Assembly: GCF_900102335.1 (NCBI RefSeq)
Contig: NZ_FNBM01000002.1
Coordinates: 496,001-560,000, forward strand
Source of the DNA: Phytopseudomonas seleniipraecipitans
Lineage (GTDB): Bacteria > Pseudomonadota > Gammaproteobacteria > Pseudomonadales > Pseudomonadaceae
Direction: 5' to 3'
Length of the DNA: 64,000 nucleotides
In this document: piece after piece, positions 20,823-31,118 of the stretch
How positions within the stretch are numbered: the stretch's first letter is position 1
Layout of the letters: each line of letters opens with the position of its first letter
The notes under the pieces: model-generated
Told to the model about the DNA's origin: nothing
Database searches by the model: none
Seen by the model: only the letters and a program-made list of their open reading frames with translations
Program-made: the position numbers and the translations under genes

Positions 20823-21074
20823 GCTCAACCTCGATCAACGTATTCAATAAGCGTGAACACCGCGGGGCGGCGCTTGTATACGGCGTAGGGCCAATGCCTG
20901 GTGCGATGCACGGCAACCAAGACGTCGGCTGGATGGCCCAGGCCCGGTATACATGGGGCGGGCATCATATCAAAAAATTACCCGCAGCAATTTCTGACAT
21001 CGCTCGCGCGGCCCGGCGGCCGATGTTTCTCACTTCCAGTGAGCAGCGCGTCGGTGTTGCGCCTGGAGACCTGT
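20823..21074. other. 252-bp gap between mlaB and ibaG
   Basis: No convincing ORF. The spacing breaks the otherwise tight mla run and suggests a separate promoter for ibaG-murA; an AT-rich stretch (about 20968-20995, ATCATATCAAAAAATTAC on the plus strand) is the best candidate. Confidence 0.4.
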
Positions 21075-21383
21075 TCAGGCCTCCAGCGGCAAAACATGCT
21101 CCAGTTCGCACACCTTGGCGATCCCTGCCATGTCCTCAGGCAAACCGCGAATGCTCACCGTCTTGCCCACAGCCTGAGCATCACGAAGGTAAGACAGCAA
21201 CAGCGACAAGCCGACACTGCTGGACTTTTCTACCGCCGCGCAATCGATCACGCACGCCTGCGCTTGCATAGAGCGAATCAGCCGGCCGCCCTGCTCACGC
21301 AGTGTCGGTCCGTTCTGATAGTCGAGCACCCCGGAGAGCGCAAGCACGCCAGGCGCCTGCTCGACGATGGCCGCTGAACTCAC
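21075..21383 (-). CDS. mlaB: STAS-domain subunit of the Mla phospholipid transporter
   Basis: 102 residues starting with GTG at 21383, overlapping the mlaC stop by 4 bp (GTGA). A single STAS domain: GVLDYQNGP at the N-terminus, CVIDCAAVEKSSSVGLSLLLSYL with the conserved phospho-acceptor-like Ser/Thr region. MlaB binds the ATPase MlaF and stabilises the inner-membrane MlaFEDB complex, which moves phospholipids between outer and inner membranes. Confidence 0.9.
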   Translation of the reverse strand: MSSAAIVEQAPGVLALSGVLDYQNGPTLREQGGRLIRSMQAQACVIDCAAVEKSSSVGLSLLLSYLRDAQAVGKTVSIRGLPEDMAGIAKVCELEHVLPLEA

Positions 21384-22015
21384 GATGTACCCCGAGCCTG
21401 ACGGGCCTTGGCCACGGTATCGGCCCAGGTATCGATTACCTTGTCCAGGTCGTTGCGGTTGTTCTGCATCGACTGGGCGAACTGATCACGGAACAACTTG
21501 CCGACGTTGATGCCATTGATCACCACGTTACGCAGCTTCCAGGTATCACCTTCAGCAACCATGGTGTAGGACAGCGGATACACCGTGCCTTTGCCATCAC
21601 GGATTTCCATGTTCACCGAAGTGCGCTGTGGGTCCTGCTTGCCTGAAGCGGGAATCACCCGGATGTCCTGGTTGTTGTATTCGAGCAGGGCGTTGCCATA
21701 GAACTGCATCAGGCTGCGCTTGAAGTTCTCCTGAAAGCGAGTCATCTGCTCGGGCGTCGCCTGGCGCGAATAACGCACCGTCATCACGCCACGGGAAATA
21801 CCCTCGACGTCGACGACCGGGCCAAGAATTTCATTGAGCGAGTTGTAGAACGCGTCAGGGTTGCTGCGGTACTCATCCTTGTTGGCTTTGAGGTCGGCCA
21901 GCAGGGTCTCGGTGGTTTCCTGCACGACCTCATGGGCAGCAGGCGCAGCGATGGCCAGCAGCGGTAGCGTGGCCAGCAGAGCGACAAGGCTGTTGCGCAC
22001 GGCATTGATCATCAT
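21380..22015 (-). CDS. mlaC: Periplasmic phospholipid-shuttle protein MlaC
   Basis: 211 residues from ATG 22015, preferred because GAGG lies six bases upstream; an ATG at 22027 overlapping the mlaD stop (ATGA) is the alternative and adds four residues. A signal peptide ends near AIAAPA. The mature protein has the Tol_Tol_Ttg2 (MlaC) fold: NEILGPVVDVEGISRGVM, FKRSLMQFYGNALLEY, GDTWKLRNVVINGINVGK. It carries phospholipids between the outer-membrane MlaA complex and MlaD. In Pseudomonas the operon is also known as ttg2. Confidence 0.93.
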   Translation of the reverse strand: MMINAVRNSLVALLATLPLLAIAAPAAHEVVQETTETLLADLKANKDEYRSNPDAFYNSLNEILGPVVDVEGISRGVMTVRYSRQATPEQMTRFQENFKRSLMQFYGNALLEYNNQDIRVIPASGKQDPQRTSVNMEIRDGKGTVYPLSYTMVAEGDTWKLRNVVINGINVGKLFRDQFAQSMQNNRNDLDKVIDTWADTVAKARQARGTS

Positions 22016-22023
22016 CGGGTACC

Positions 22024-22497
22024 TCATTGGCTTTCTTGATCTCTGTTGACCGAATTGAGCAGGAATTTGCCAATCAGATCCTCGAGTACAAGAGAGGACT
22101 GGGTGTCATGGATGGTTCCCCCATCAGTCAGCAGCTCTTCGTCGCCACCCACGCTGATGCCCACGTATTTTTCGCCGAGCAGACCAGCGGTCAGAATCGA
22201 GGCAGTGGAATCCATTGGGAGGTTATTGACGTTGTCGTCGAGCTCCATCGTCACGCGCCCGGTATAGCTGTCACGATCCAGGTCGATCGCCGTGACGCGG
22301 CCGATATTCACCCCGGCCATGGTGACCTTGGCACGCACGGTGAGGCCGGCAATGTTGTCGAAGTAGGCATAGACCTTGTAGCTGTCTACGGTGTTGCCGG
22401 GCGCCAGCCCACTGACTCGCAGAGCCAGCAGCAGCAGGGCCAGGATCCCGGCCAGGAGAAACAGGCCGACACCGATTTCCATCGTGCGGTTTTGCAT
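22024..22497 (-). CDS. mlaD: MCE-domain phospholipid-binding protein MlaD
   Basis: 157 residues: one N-terminal transmembrane helix (about 7-27), then an MCE domain (about 37-118) with VYAYFDNIAGLTVRAKVTMA-type start and LTAGLLGEKYVGI. Known to form a hexameric ring on the periplasmic side of MlaE that holds lipid. Its start shares one base with the mlaE stop (TGATG), so translation is coupled. Confidence 0.95.
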   Translation of the reverse strand: MQNRTMEIGVGLFLLAGILALLLLALRVSGLAPGNTVDSYKVYAYFDNIAGLTVRAKVTMAGVNIGRVTAIDLDRDSYTGRVTMELDDNVNNLPMDSTASILTAGLLGEKYVGISVGGDEELLTDGGTIHDTQSSLVLEDLIGKFLLNSVNRDQESQ

Positions 22498-23294
22498 CAG
22501 AAGTCTCCAAACATCAAAGCGGTCAGAATGAAATCCAGCCCCAACACGGCCAGCGAGGCATAAACGACCGTTCGGGTCGTCGCGCGGCTGATGCCTTCCG
22601 AGGTTGGCTCGCAGTCGTAGCCCTGGAATACGGCGATCCAGGTGACGACGAAGGCGAAGACCAGGCTTTTGATTATCCCGTTGAGGACGTCTTCGCGGAA
22701 CGAAACACTGTTTTGCATCGTGGCCCAGAACGAGCCTTCATAAACACCCAACCAGTCGACGGCGACCATCGCCCCGCCCCAGATTCCAACGACGCTGAAG
22801 ATGATTGCCAGCAACGGCATGGAAATGAAGCCCGCCCATAGGCGCGGGGCCACGATGTGCTTGAGCGGGTCGACCCCGATCATTGCCAGGCTCGACAGCT
22901 GCTCGGTGGACTTCATATTGCCGATTTCCGCGGTCAGTGCCGAACCGGCACGCCCGGCAAACAACAACGCGGTGACCACGGGCCCCAGCTCACGCAGCAG
23001 CGTCAGGGCGACCATTTGCCCAACCGCCTGCTCGGAACCGTATTTGGCCAGGATGCTGTAGCCCTGCAGGGAAAGCACCATGCCGATGAAAACGCCGGAG
23101 ACGATGATGATCGCCAGCGACATCACACCGACAGAGTACAACTGCTTGATCAGCAGCTGCAGCGAGCTGCCAGAGGTACCGCGCCCGAATAGTGCGCGCA
23201 GCAGAAAGACCGTTGAACGCCCCAGCGAGGCAACCACGTCGATACCCGCACGCCCGAACAGGCGAACCCGCTCGAGTGAAGATGTTCTGCGCAT
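22497..23294 (-). CDS. mlaE: Mla phospholipid transporter permease
   Basis: 265 residues with the MlaE/permease signature: five membrane helices, [46 protein letters not shown] (the coupling segment) and [18 protein letters not shown]. Forms the membrane core with MlaF ATPase and the MlaD ring. One-base start/stop overlaps on both sides link it to mlaF and mlaD. Confidence 0.96.
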   Translation of the reverse strand: MRRTSSLERVRLFGRAGIDVVASLGRSTVFLLRALFGRGTSGSSLQLLIKQLYSVGVMSLAIIIVSGVFIGMVLSLQGYSILAKYGSEQAVGQMVALTLLRELGPVVTALLFAGRAGSALTAEIGNMKSTEQLSSLAMIGVDPLKHIVAPRLWAGFISMPLLAIIFSVVGIWGGAMVAVDWLGVYEGSFWATMQNSVSFREDVLNGIIKSLVFAFVVTWIAVFQGYDCEPTSEGISRATTRTVVYASLAVLGLDFILTALMFGDF

Positions 23295-24103
23295 CAGCGC
23301 CCCCCTAATAGGTCGTCGCGGTAGTTCGGCGCTTGAAAGTGGAACGGCACGGGGCCATCCGGCGTGCCCTGCATGAACTGACGCACCCGTGGGTTATCGG
23401 AGTCACGCAACTCGGCAGGCGTGCCCTGCCCGAGCACCTGGCTGTCACCGACCACATAGATGTAGTCGGCAATGCTCGCCGTCTCGGCTAGGTCGTGAGA
23501 AACCACAATACTGGTGATACCCAGTGCATCGTTGAGCAGTCGAATCAAGCGCACCAGAACGCCCATGGCAATCGGGTCCTGGCCGACAAATGGCTCATCG
23601 TACATAAGGATCTGCGGATCGAGAGCGATCGCCCGTGCTAGCGCGACGCGGCGCTTCATCCCACCGGAGAGCTCATCTGGCATCAAATCGATAGCGCCGC
23701 GCAAACCCACTGCCTGCAACTTCATCAAAACAATGTCACGAATCATTTCTTCGGGCAGCTGGGTGTGCACGCGCAACGGAAAGGCCACGTTCTCGAACAC
23801 ATCGAGATCGGTAAACAGCGCGCCGCTTTGAAACAGCACGCCCATCTGCTTGCGCATGTCGAACAGCTCGCTGCGCGACAGGTCCGGCAGGTTCAGCCCA
23901 TTGACGTGGATCTGTCCCGCGCTGGGCCGCAGCTCGGCCGCGATCAGCCGCAACAGCGTGGTTTTGCCACAGCCAGAGGGGCCCATGATCCCGGTGACCT
24001 TGCCCCGCGGGATGCAAATATCGACGTTCTTGAAGATGTCACGCGCGCCACGCTGAAAACTGACGTTCTTCAGCTCGACTGCATACTGATTTTCGGCGTT
24101 CAT
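23294..24103 (-). CDS. mlaF: Mla phospholipid transporter ATPase
   Basis: 269 residues from ATG 24103 ([11 protein letters not shown]), with GGAG five bases upstream; a GTG at 24121 is the alternative. ABC ATPase: Walker [11 protein letters not shown]-loop [10 protein letters not shown], signature [14 protein letters not shown], Walker [13 protein letters not shown], switch His in VVSHDLAE. First gene of mlaFEDCB; divergent from kdsD across a 249-bp region that should hold both promoters. Confidence 0.96.
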   Translation of the reverse strand: MNAENQYAVELKNVSFQRGARDIFKNVDICIPRGKVTGIMGPSGCGKTTLLRLIAAELRPSAGQIHVNGLNLPDLSRSELFDMRKQMGVLFQSGALFTDLDVFENVAFPLRVHTQLPEEMIRDIVLMKLQAVGLRGAIDLMPDELSGGMKRRVALARAIALDPQILMYDEPFVGQDPIAMGVLVRLIRLLNDALGITSIVVSHDLAETASIADYIYVVGDSQVLGQGTPAELRDSDNPRVRQFMQGTPDGPVPFHFQAPNYRDDLLGGR

Positions 24104-24312
24104 CGGAACTCCATTGCGCACTGCATTCCTGATCAGACGCCCAGCATCGCGATAAGGGCACTAAGACCACCCACGCAGGCCAAAAAATGGCTGCGGACTA
24201 TAGCATCTGCCCAATTGCCCACCAAAGCGGGTCAACCATGGCGTTCAGGCTTGTGACAGCTTCGGCATTTCGCAGTCGCGCCATGGATGATGAGTCCGAC
24301 AGCCTTTACCGC

Positions 24313-24318
24313 TATAAT
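24313..24318 (+). promoter_or_regulatory. TATAAT -10 box upstream of kdsD
   Basis: Perfect -10 hexamer 40 bp before the kdsD start (CCGCTATAATCC). No strong -35 element. Probable promoter of the kdsD-kdsC-lptCAB-rpoN unit. Confidence 0.5.
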
Positions 24319-24352
24319 CCCCCTCTTTTTCGCCGAGCAGCCCCAGCCGAGC

Positions 24353-25327
24353 ATGAACCAGACCCGCGACCTGATTGACTCCGCACAGCGCACCATCCGC
24401 CTTGAAATCGAGGCGGTACAAGAGCTGTTGCCTCGCATCGACGCCAATTTCGTCAAGGCCTGCGAGCTGATCCTGGCCAGCAAAGGCCGCGTGGTGGTGG
24501 TCGGCATGGGCAAATCCGGACATATCGGCAACAAGATCGCGGCCACCCTGGCCAGCACCGGCACAACCGCGTTTTTCGTGCATCCGGCTGAAGCCAGCCA
24601 CGGCGACATGGGCATGATCACCCGCGATGACGTGGTGCTTGCCCTGTCCAATTCCGGCTCCACGGCCGAGATCGTGACGCTGTTGCCGCTGATCAAGCGC
24701 CTCGGCATCACCCTGATCAGCATGACCGGCAATCCTGACTCAGCGCTGTCGAAAGCGGCCGAAGTGAACCTCGACACCCGTGTCGCCAAGGAAGCCTGCC
24801 CGCTCAACCTGGCACCAACGTCCTCGACCACGGCTTCGCTGGTGCTCGGAGATGCCCTGGCCATTGCGCTGCTCGAGGCTCGCGGTTTCACCGCCGAAGA
24901 TTTCGCCTTCTCCCACCCGGGTGGCGCCCTGGGCCGTCGCCTGCTGCTCAAGGTCGAGAACGTCATGCATGCCGGCGACAGCCTTCCGCAGGTCAAGCGC
25001 GGCACCAGCCTGCGCGACGCCCTGCTGGAGATGACCCAGAAGGGCCTGGGCATGACCGCCGTACTGGAAGACGATGGCCGCCTCGCCGGAATATTTACAG
25101 ACGGCGATCTGCGCCGCGCGCTGGATAAAGGTGTAGATGTGCGTGAAGCACGCATCGACGACGTGATGACTCCGCATGGCAAGACGGCCCGTGCCGACAT
25201 GCTTGCCGCCGAGGCACTGAAAATCATGGAAGACAACAAGATCAGCGCGCTGGTCGTGGTGGACGGCAACGACTACCCGGTGGGCGCCTTCAACCTCGGC
25301 GACCTGCTGCGCGCGGGGGTAATGTGA
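24353..25327 (+). CDS. kdsD: D-arabinose 5-phosphate isomerase
   Basis: 324 residues from ATG 24353 (MNQTRDLIDSAQ). An N-terminal SIS (sugar isomerase) domain with GMGKSGHIGNKIAATLAS and SNSGSTAEIV, then two CBS domains (about 205-320). Interconverts ribulose 5-phosphate and arabinose 5-phosphate, the entry step to Kdo for LPS. First gene of the plus-strand envelope operon; its stop overlaps the kdsC start by one base. Confidence 0.95.
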   Translation: MNQTRDLIDSAQRTIRLEIEAVQELLPRIDANFVKACELILASKGRVVVVGMGKSGHIGNKIAATLASTGTTAFFVHPAEASHGDMGMITRDDVVLALSNSGSTAEIVTLLPLIKRLGITLISMTGNPDSALSKAAEVNLDTRVAKEACPLNLAPTSSTTASLVLGDALAIALLEARGFTAEDFAFSHPGGALGRRLLLKVENVMHAGDSLPQVKRGTSLRDALLEMTQKGLGMTAVLEDDGRLAGIFTDGDLRRALDKGVDVREARIDDVMTPHGKTARADMLAAEALKIMEDNKISALVVVDGNDYPVGAFNLGDLLRAGVM

Positions 25328-25848
25328 TGAACGACCTACTGCAGCGCACTCGCGCCATCAAACTGGCCATCTTCGATGTCGATGGCGTGCTCACCGACGG
25401 CAAGCTTTACTTTCTTGTCGATGGGAGCGAGTTCAAAACGTTCAACACACTGGATGGTCAGGGCATCAAGATGCTGATCAACTCCGGTGTGCGCACCGCG
25501 ATCATCAGCGGCCGCAAGACGCCAGTCGTCGAGCGCCGCGCACAGAACCTGGGTATTCAGCATCTGTACCAAGGTCGTGAAGACAAACTCGATGTGCTCG
25601 ACGAATTGCTCGGCGAGCTGGGCTTGAGCTATGAACAAGTGGCGTACCTGGGCGACGACCTGCCAGACCTGCCGGTAATCCGCCGAGTTGGCCTGGGCAT
25701 GGCCGTGGCCAGCGCCGCCAGTTTCGTGCGAGAGCACGCCCACGGCGTCACCCAGGCGCGCGGCGGCGAAGGTGCGGCGCGTGAATTCTGCGAACTGATC
25801 ATGCGCGGCCAGGGTACGCTTGAAGCCGCCCAATCCGCTTACCTCTAG
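25327..25848 (+). CDS. kdsC: 3-deoxy-manno-octulosonate-8-phosphatase
   Basis: 173 residues from ATG 25327 (TGATG coupling with kdsD); a GTG one codon earlier is also possible. HAD-family phosphatase of the C0 (capless) type: FDVDGVLTDGKLYF with the nucleophile Asp, ISGRKTPVVERRA, YLGDDLPDLPV, and C-terminal AREFCELIM. Removes phosphate from Kdo-8-P. Followed by lptC after 9 bp. Confidence 0.95.
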   Translation: MNDLLQRTRAIKLAIFDVDGVLTDGKLYFLVDGSEFKTFNTLDGQGIKMLINSGVRTAIISGRKTPVVERRAQNLGIQHLYQGREDKLDVLDELLGELGLSYEQVAYLGDDLPDLPVIRRVGLGMAVASAASFVREHAHGVTQARGGEGAAREFCELIMRGQGTLEAAQSAYL

Positions 25849-25857
25849 GGCCTGCCG

Positions 25858-26427
25858 ATGCTGCGCAAATTCATCACCCCTGTCCTGCTGACCTTCGGCG
25901 CACTGCTGCTGGTCGCTGCTGGGTACTGGAACATCAACCCGGATAGTTTTTCTAGCACACCGACTCAGAGCGGCCCGGACAATCCCATCGACTTCTACGC
26001 CATCAACGCCCACAGCGTGCAGTACCTGGCTGACGGCGGCGTGCAGAGCGACATGACCAGCGAAAAGCTGGAGCATGTGCAGAGTACGGACGTGACCCTG
26101 CTGACCGAACCGCGCATGAATCTCTATCGCGGCACCGCCTACCCCTGGAAAGTGCGCAGCGCGCGAGGTGAAGTCGGCCCCGATGGCGATGAAGTGGAAC
26201 TGATCGACCAAGTGCGCGTAGAGCGCACCGACGACAAAGGCCGCGCCACTATACTGACTACCAGCCGCCTGACCGTATTCCCGCAGAAGGAATATGCGCA
26301 GACCCAGCAAGCCGTTAGAATCGACGCGGCCAACGGGGTGACCACGGCACAAGGAATGAAAGCGTACTTGAATGACGGCAGGATGCTCCTGCAGTCCAAC
26401 GTAAGAGGCCAGCATGAGGTTCGTTAA
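25858..26427 (+). CDS. lptC: LPS export protein LptC
   Basis: 189 residues: N-terminal membrane helix (about 7-22) then a periplasmic beta-jellyroll with YLADGGVQSDMTSEKLEH and WKVRSARGEVGPDGDEVEL. Bridges the LptBFG ATPase-permease to the periplasmic LptA. The last 14 bases overlap the start of lptA. Confidence 0.93.
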   Translation: MLRKFITPVLLTFGALLLVAAGYWNINPDSFSSTPTQSGPDNPIDFYAINAHSVQYLADGGVQSDMTSEKLEHVQSTDVTLLTEPRMNLYRGTAYPWKVRSARGEVGPDGDEVELIDQVRVERTDDKGRATILTTSRLTVFPQKEYAQTQQAVRIDAANGVTTAQGMKAYLNDGRMLLQSNVRGQHEVR

Positions 26428-26956
26428 AACCCTCCCCCTACTTCTCAGCCTCGGCGCGACGCTAGGAAGCGCAAGCGCCTGGGCTTTGCCGAGCGACCGC
26501 GATCAGCCGATCCGCGTGCAGGCCGACAGTGCTGAGCTGGATGACAAGCAAGGCGTAGCGGTCTACCGCGGCGACGTGGTGATCACTCAGGGCACCCTGA
26601 AAATCACTGGCGACACTGTCACCATCACCCAGACCGCACAGGGTGATATCGACGTCTTCACGTCGGTCGGCAAACCCGCCTACTACGAGCAGAAGCCGTC
26701 GCCCGACAAGCAGATCGTCAAGGCCTACGGCCTGACCATCCAGTACTTTGCGGCCAATGAGCGCATTGTATTGATCGACCAGGCCAAGGTGGTTCAGGAA
26801 GGCAACACCTTCGAAGGCGAAAAGATCGTCTATGACACCCAGCGCCAGATCGTCAATGCAGGCCGGGCGACAGGCACCAACGTGTCGAGCCCGCGCCCGC
26901 GTATCGACATGGTGATTCAGCCGCAGAAAAAACCCGCTGCCGAACAGGGCCAATAA
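26414..26956 (+). CDS. lptA: Periplasmic LPS transport protein LptA (LptH)
   Basis: 180 residues; a signal peptide ends near ASAWA/LPS. OstA-like jellyroll repeats: [29 protein letters not shown], then [23 protein letters not shown] type strands. In Pseudomonas the gene is often called lptH. The protein forms the periplasmic bridge carrying LPS from LptC to LptD. Two-base gap to lptB. Confidence 0.94.
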   Translation: MRFVKTLPLLLSLGATLGSASAWALPSDRDQPIRVQADSAELDDKQGVAVYRGDVVITQGTLKITGDTVTITQTAQGDIDVFTSVGKPAYYEQKPSPDKQIVKAYGLTIQYFAANERIVLIDQAKVVQEGNTFEGEKIVYDTQRQIVNAGRATGTNVSSPRPRIDMVIQPQKKPAAEQGQ

Positions 26957-26958
26957 TC

Positions 26959-27684
26959 ATGGCCACTTTGAAAGCCCAGCACCTGGCCAAGAGCTACAAG
27001 GGCCGCCAGGTCGTGCGCGACGTCAGCCTGAGCATCGACAGCGGACAAATCGTCGGCCTGCTCGGCCCCAACGGCGCTGGCAAGACCACCTGTTTCTACA
27101 TGATCGTCGGCCTCGTGCAGGCCGACCAGGGTCGCGTGCTGATCGACGACCTCGACGTCAGCCACCAGCCCATGCACGGCCGCGCGCGCGCCGGTATCGG
27201 CTACCTGCCGCAGGAAGCCTCGATCTTCCGCAAGCTCAGTGTGTCCGACAACATCATGGCGATCCTGGAAACGCGCAAGGACCTCAACCGTGCGCAACGC
27301 CTGCAGGAGCTCGACAGCTTGCTTCAGGAGTTTCATATCACCCACATCCGCGACAACCTGGGCATGAGCCTGTCCGGTGGTGAACGCCGCCGCGTGGAAA
27401 TTGCCCGCGCCCTCGCAACGTCGCCGAAATTTATCCTGCTCGACGAGCCCTTCGCCGGTGTCGACCCGATTTCGGTAGGCGATATCAAGCAAATCATTCA
27501 CCACCTCAAAGCCAAAGGCATTGGCGTGCTGATTACCGACCACAACGTGCGTGAAACCCTGGATATTTGCGAAACCGCCTACATCGTCAGCGACGGCCAG
27601 TTGATCGCCGAAGGCGACTCCGCAGCCATCCTGACCAACCAGTTGGTCAAGGAAGTCTATCTGGGCCACGAATTCCGCTTGTAA
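26959..27684 (+). CDS. lptB: LPS export ABC transporter ATPase LptB
   Basis: 241 residues. Walker [11 protein letters not shown]-loop [15 protein letters not shown], signature [15 protein letters not shown], Walker [13 protein letters not shown], switch [10 protein letters not shown]. Powers LPS extraction from the inner membrane with LptF/LptG (encoded elsewhere). The lptB-rpoN neighbourhood is strongly conserved in Proteobacteria. Confidence 0.97.
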   Translation: MATLKAQHLAKSYKGRQVVRDVSLSIDSGQIVGLLGPNGAGKTTCFYMIVGLVQADQGRVLIDDLDVSHQPMHGRARAGIGYLPQEASIFRKLSVSDNIMAILETRKDLNRAQRLQELDSLLQEFHITHIRDNLGMSLSGGERRRVEIARALATSPKFILLDEPFAGVDPISVGDIKQIIHHLKAKGIGVLITDHNVRETLDICETAYIVSDGQLIAEGDSAAILTNQLVKEVYLGHEFRL

Positions 27685-27781
27685 GGGATTCGCTGCGATG
27701 AGTGTTCCGGTGCCTGCCAGCAGTTTGCATGAGCAAAATGAAATGCTGACAGGCCCTAGGCAAAGCGCTTTGAATCAGGCA

Positions 27782-27787
27782 TATAAT
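27782..27787 (+). promoter_or_regulatory. TATAAT -10 box upstream of rpoN
   Basis: A perfect -10 hexamer 65 bp before the rpoN start (GGCATATAATTTG), in a 168-bp lptB-rpoN gap. Suggests rpoN has its own promoter besides read-through. No clear -35. Confidence 0.5.
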
Positions 27788-27852
27788 TTGCTTCCTCGTG
27801 GCGCTTCGGTGCCCGGTAGTGGATTGCACACAGACGCCGGATAAGGTCTGCA

Positions 27853-29361
27853 ATGAAACCATCGCTCGTCCTGAAAATGGGCCAGCAGCTGACGATGACA
27901 CCGCAGCTGCAACAAGCCATACGCCTGCTCCAATTGTCGACACTGGACCTTCAACAGGAAATCCAGGAGGCACTGGAGTCCAATCCGATGCTCGAGCGTC
28001 AGGAAGAAGGCGACGACTTCGACAACTCGGATCCCATGGCCGACGGCGCTGAAAGCGCCACCACCGCGGCCGCCCAGGAAGAAAAGTTTCAGGAGCCGAC
28101 CTTCCAGGAAAACACCCAGACCGTCGACAACCTGGAAGAAGGCGAATGGGGCGAGCGCATTCCCAGCGAGTTGCCCGTCGATACCGCCTGGGAAGACGTT
28201 TACCAGACCAGCGCCAGCAGCCTGCCCAGCAACGACGATGACGAGTGGGATTTCACCACCCGCACTTCGACCGGCGAAAGCCTGCAGAGCCACATGCTCT
28301 GGCAGCTGAACCTGGCGCCGATGTCCGACAAGGATCGGCTGATTGCCGTCACGCTGATCGACTGCATCAACGCTCAGGGCTACCTGGAAGAAACCCTCGA
28401 AGAAATCACCGAGGCCTTCGACCCGGAGCTGGATGTCGAACTCGATGAAGTCGAGGCCGTCCTGCACCGCATTCAGCAGTTCGAGCCGTCCGGTATCGCC
28501 GCCCGTGATCTGCGCGAGTGCCTGCTCCTGCAGCTGCGCCAGTTACCGGCCAAGACCCCATGTCTGAGCGAAGCGCTACGCCTGACGGGCGACTACCTCG
28601 ACCTGCTTGGCAGTCGCGATTACAGCCAGTTGATGCGCCGCATGAAGCTCAAGGAAGATGAGCTGCGTCCGGTTATCGAATTGATCCAAAGCCTCAATCC
28701 GCGACCCGGCTCGCAGATCGAATCCAGCGAGCCCGAATACGTGGTGCCTGATGTGATCGTGCGCAAGCACAACGACCGCTGGCTGGTGGAGCTCAACCAG
28801 GAAGCCATGCCGCGCCTGCGCGTCAACGCCCAGTACGCCGGCTTCGTCAAACGCGCCGACTCCAGTGCCGACAATACCTTCATGCGCAACCAGTTGCAGG
28901 AAGCACGCTGGTTTATCAAGAGCCTGCAGAGCCGCAACGAAACCCTGATGAAGGTGGCAACGCAGATCGTCGAACACCAGCGCGGTTTCCTCGACTACGG
29001 CGACGAAGCCATGAAGCCGCTGGTGCTGCATGACATCGCCGAGGCGGTCGGCATGCACGAGTCGACCATTTCGCGCGTGACCACACAGAAATACATGCAT
29101 ACCCCGCGCGGTATTTACGAGCTGAAATACTTCTTCTCCAGCCATGTCAGCACCTCCGAAGGCGGCGAATGTTCGTCCACCGCGATCCGCGCGATCATCA
29201 AAAAACTGGTCGCTGCGGAAAATGCGAAAAAGCCATTGAGCGACAGCAAGATCGCTGGTTTACTGGAAGCACAGGGCATTCAAGTGGCGCGTCGCACAGT
29301 CGCCAAGTACCGTGAATCGCTCGGTATAGCACCTTCGAGCGAGCGCAAGCGACTGATGTAA
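27853..29361 (+). CDS. rpoN: RNA polymerase sigma-54 factor
   Basis: 502 residues. Region I is Gln/Leu-rich ([19 protein letters not shown]), followed by an acidic region II (about 50-125), the core-binding domain, the helix-turn-helix ([14 protein letters not shown]) and the C-terminal RpoN box [10 protein letters not shown] that reads the -24 element. Directs transcription of nitrogen, flagellar, and many metabolic genes with AAA+ activators. The downstream hpf-ptsN-rapZ-ptsO genes form the conserved nitrogen-PTS cluster. Confidence 0.98.
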   Translation: MKPSLVLKMGQQLTMTPQLQQAIRLLQLSTLDLQQEIQEALESNPMLERQEEGDDFDNSDPMADGAESATTAAAQEEKFQEPTFQENTQTVDNLEEGEWGERIPSELPVDTAWEDVYQTSASSLPSNDDDEWDFTTRTSTGESLQSHMLWQLNLAPMSDKDRLIAVTLIDCINAQGYLEETLEEITEAFDPELDVELDEVEAVLHRIQQFEPSGIAARDLRECLLLQLRQLPAKTPCLSEALRLTGDYLDLLGSRDYSQLMRRMKLKEDELRPVIELIQSLNPRPGSQIESSEPEYVVPDVIVRKHNDRWLVELNQEAMPRLRVNAQYAGFVKRADSSADNTFMRNQLQEARWFIKSLQSRNETLMKVATQIVEHQRGFLDYGDEAMKPLVLHDIAEAVGMHESTISRVTTQKYMHTPRGIYELKYFFSSHVSTSEGGECSSTAIRAIIKKLVAAENAKKPLSDSKIAGLLEAQGIQVARRTVAKYRESLGIAPSSERKRLM

Positions 29362-29442
29362 GGTGCCCTTGTAGTAGAGCCCCAGTGTTCCTGTGGCAGG
29401 TTGCAGACCTACCACTCACACACGGCAACAAGGAGAAGCGGT

Positions 29443-29751
29443 ATGCAAGTCAACATCAGTGGACACCAGCTGGATGTGACAGACGCACTACGCAGCTACA
29501 TCGAAGAGAAGCTCCAGCGTCTTGAGCGACACTTCGACAAGATCACCAACGTGCAAGTCATCATGGAGGTCGAGAAGCTCAAGCAGAAAGTCGAAGCCAC
29601 CTTGCATATCTCCGGAGGCGAGGTGGTAGCCAATGCCGAGCATGACGACATGTACGCTGCAATCGATCTACTGACCGACAAACTTGACCGCCAACTCATC
29701 AAGCACAAGGAAAAACAGCTCGATCGCCAGCAGGGCGCAATGGCCCGCTGA
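29443..29751 (+). CDS. hpf: Short hibernation-promoting factor
   Basis: 102 residues from ATG 29443 (MQVNISGHQLDVTD), preceded by AAGGAG. A single S30AE/YfiA domain with VTDALRSYIEEKLQRLERHFD and basic KHKEKQLDRQQ tail; no long C-terminal dimerisation domain, so this is the short HPF that joins RMF in forming 100S ribosomes. Preserves ribosomes in stationary phase. Confidence 0.94.
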   Translation: MQVNISGHQLDVTDALRSYIEEKLQRLERHFDKITNVQVIMEVEKLKQKVEATLHISGGEVVANAEHDDMYAAIDLLTDKLDRQLIKHKEKQLDRQQGAMAR

Positions 29752-29766
29752 CCTCGTTCTCCTCCT

Positions 29767-30231
29767 ATGATCCGACTTGAAACCATCCTGACCCCCGGCC
29801 GTTCCCTCGTGAACGTGCCGGGCGGCAGCAAGAAGCGTGTACTCGAACAGATCGCCAGCGTGATCGCGCGTGACCTGCCTGATCTCGATGACCAGATCAT
29901 TTACGAAAGCCTTATCGCCCGAGAGAAACTCGGCTCTACCGGTTTCGGTAACGGCATCGCCATCCCCCACTGCCGGCTGCCCGGCTGCAGTTCGCCAATC
30001 AGCGCACTGCTCAAACTGAGCACGCCGGTCGACTTCGATGCGATCGATGGCGCGCCGGTTGATTTGTTGTTCGTCCTGCTGGTGCCAGAGGCGGCCACGG
30101 ATGAGCACCTTGAACTGCTGCGCCAGATCGCCAGCATGTTCGACCGTGAGGAAGTCCGCGATCGGCTTCGTCAGGCTCGCGACAGCGAATCCCTGTATCA
30201 GACCGTTGTGAACGTGCAGAGCGGCCAATAG
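29767..30231 (+). CDS. ptsN: PTS IIA-like nitrogen-regulatory protein
   Basis: 154 residues, EIIA-Ntr fold; the phosphorylation site is H68 in GIAIPHCRL. It receives phosphate through PtsP and NPr (PtsO) but passes it to no sugar; instead it regulates potassium transport, carbon/nitrogen balance and, in pseudomonads, polyhydroxyalkanoate and Pu-type promoters. Lies between hpf and rapZ. Confidence 0.96.
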   Translation: MIRLETILTPGRSLVNVPGGSKKRVLEQIASVIARDLPDLDDQIIYESLIAREKLGSTGFGNGIAIPHCRLPGCSSPISALLKLSTPVDFDAIDGAPVDLLFVLLVPEAATDEHLELLRQIASMFDREEVRDRLRQARDSESLYQTVVNVQSGQ

Positions 30232-30248
30232 CCTTACAGGATGAGTCT

Positions 30249-31106
30249 ATGCGCCTGATCATCGTCAGCGGTCGTTCCGGCTCGGGCAAGAGCACCGCGC
30301 TCGACGTACTCGAGGACAACGGTTTCTATTGCATAGACAACCTGCCCGCCGGCCTGCTTCCCGAGTTGGCAGAACGTGCGTTGCTGGAGACCGAACTGTT
30401 GCAGCCGCAGGTGGCGGTCTCGATCGATGCACGCAACCTCCCCAGTCAGCTCAAGCGTTTCTCCGAGTTGCTCGACGAGGTGCGCGGACGCAACATCCGC
30501 TGCGATGTGCTGTATCTCGACGCCAGCGAAGAAACGCTGCTCAAACGTTTTTCGGAAACCCGTCGTCGTCATCCATTGACCAATGATCAGCGCTCGCTGG
30601 CCGAAGCCATGGTCGACGAGACCAAGTTGCTGAGCCCGATCATTGACCGTGCCGACCTGAAGATCGACACCACGCACCTCAATCTCTATCAGTTGCGCGA
30701 TACCCTCAAGTTGCGCCTCCTCAATCAGCCTGAACCAGGCACGGCTTACCTGATCGAGTCGTTCGGGTTCAAGCGTGGCATGCCGGTGGACGCCGATGTG
30801 GTATTCGATGTGCGCTGCCTGCCCAACCCCTACTGGAAGCCCGACCTGCGCGACTTCACTGGCCTCGAACAGCCTGTGGAGGAGTACTTGGCAGCCCAGG
30901 CCGACGTCGAAGACATGTACCAGGATATCTTTGCCTACCTGCATAAATGGCTGCCACGTTTCGCTGCCAGCAACCGCTCCTACGTCACGGTGGCGATCGG
31001 CTGTACGGGCGGCCATCACCGCTCGGTGTACCTCGCCAACCGCCTTGGCCAGGCTCTCAAGCCGCTGCTCAGGAACATCCAGATTCGCCACCGCGACCTC
31101 AGTTAA
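30249..31106 (+). CDS. rapZ: RNase adapter protein / nucleotide-binding RapZ
   Basis: 285 residues. Walker [10 protein letters not shown] near the N-terminus, [11 protein letters not shown], Walker-B-like region, and the C-terminal RNA-binding domain with [16 protein letters not shown]. In E. coli RapZ binds the sRNA GlmZ and presents it to RNase E, tuning glucosamine-6-phosphate synthesis; whether this circuit exists in Pseudomonas is not shown by the sequence. Immediately upstream of ptsO. Confidence 0.95.
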   Translation: MRLIIVSGRSGSGKSTALDVLEDNGFYCIDNLPAGLLPELAERALLETELLQPQVAVSIDARNLPSQLKRFSELLDEVRGRNIRCDVLYLDASEETLLKRFSETRRRHPLTNDQRSLAEAMVDETKLLSPIIDRADLKIDTTHLNLYQLRDTLKLRLLNQPEPGTAYLIESFGFKRGMPVDADVVFDVRCLPNPYWKPDLRDFTGLEQPVEEYLAAQADVEDMYQDIFAYLHKWLPRFAASNRSYVTVAIGCTGGHHRSVYLANRLGQALKPLLRNIQIRHRDLS

Positions 31107-31118
31107 GGAATTGCCGCG

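Noticed and set aside
21380..24103. Reading the mla genes as a toluene efflux system (old ttg2 naming)
   Set aside because: The MCE, STAS, MlaC and MlaE signatures fit phospholipid transport; solvent-tolerance naming is historical.
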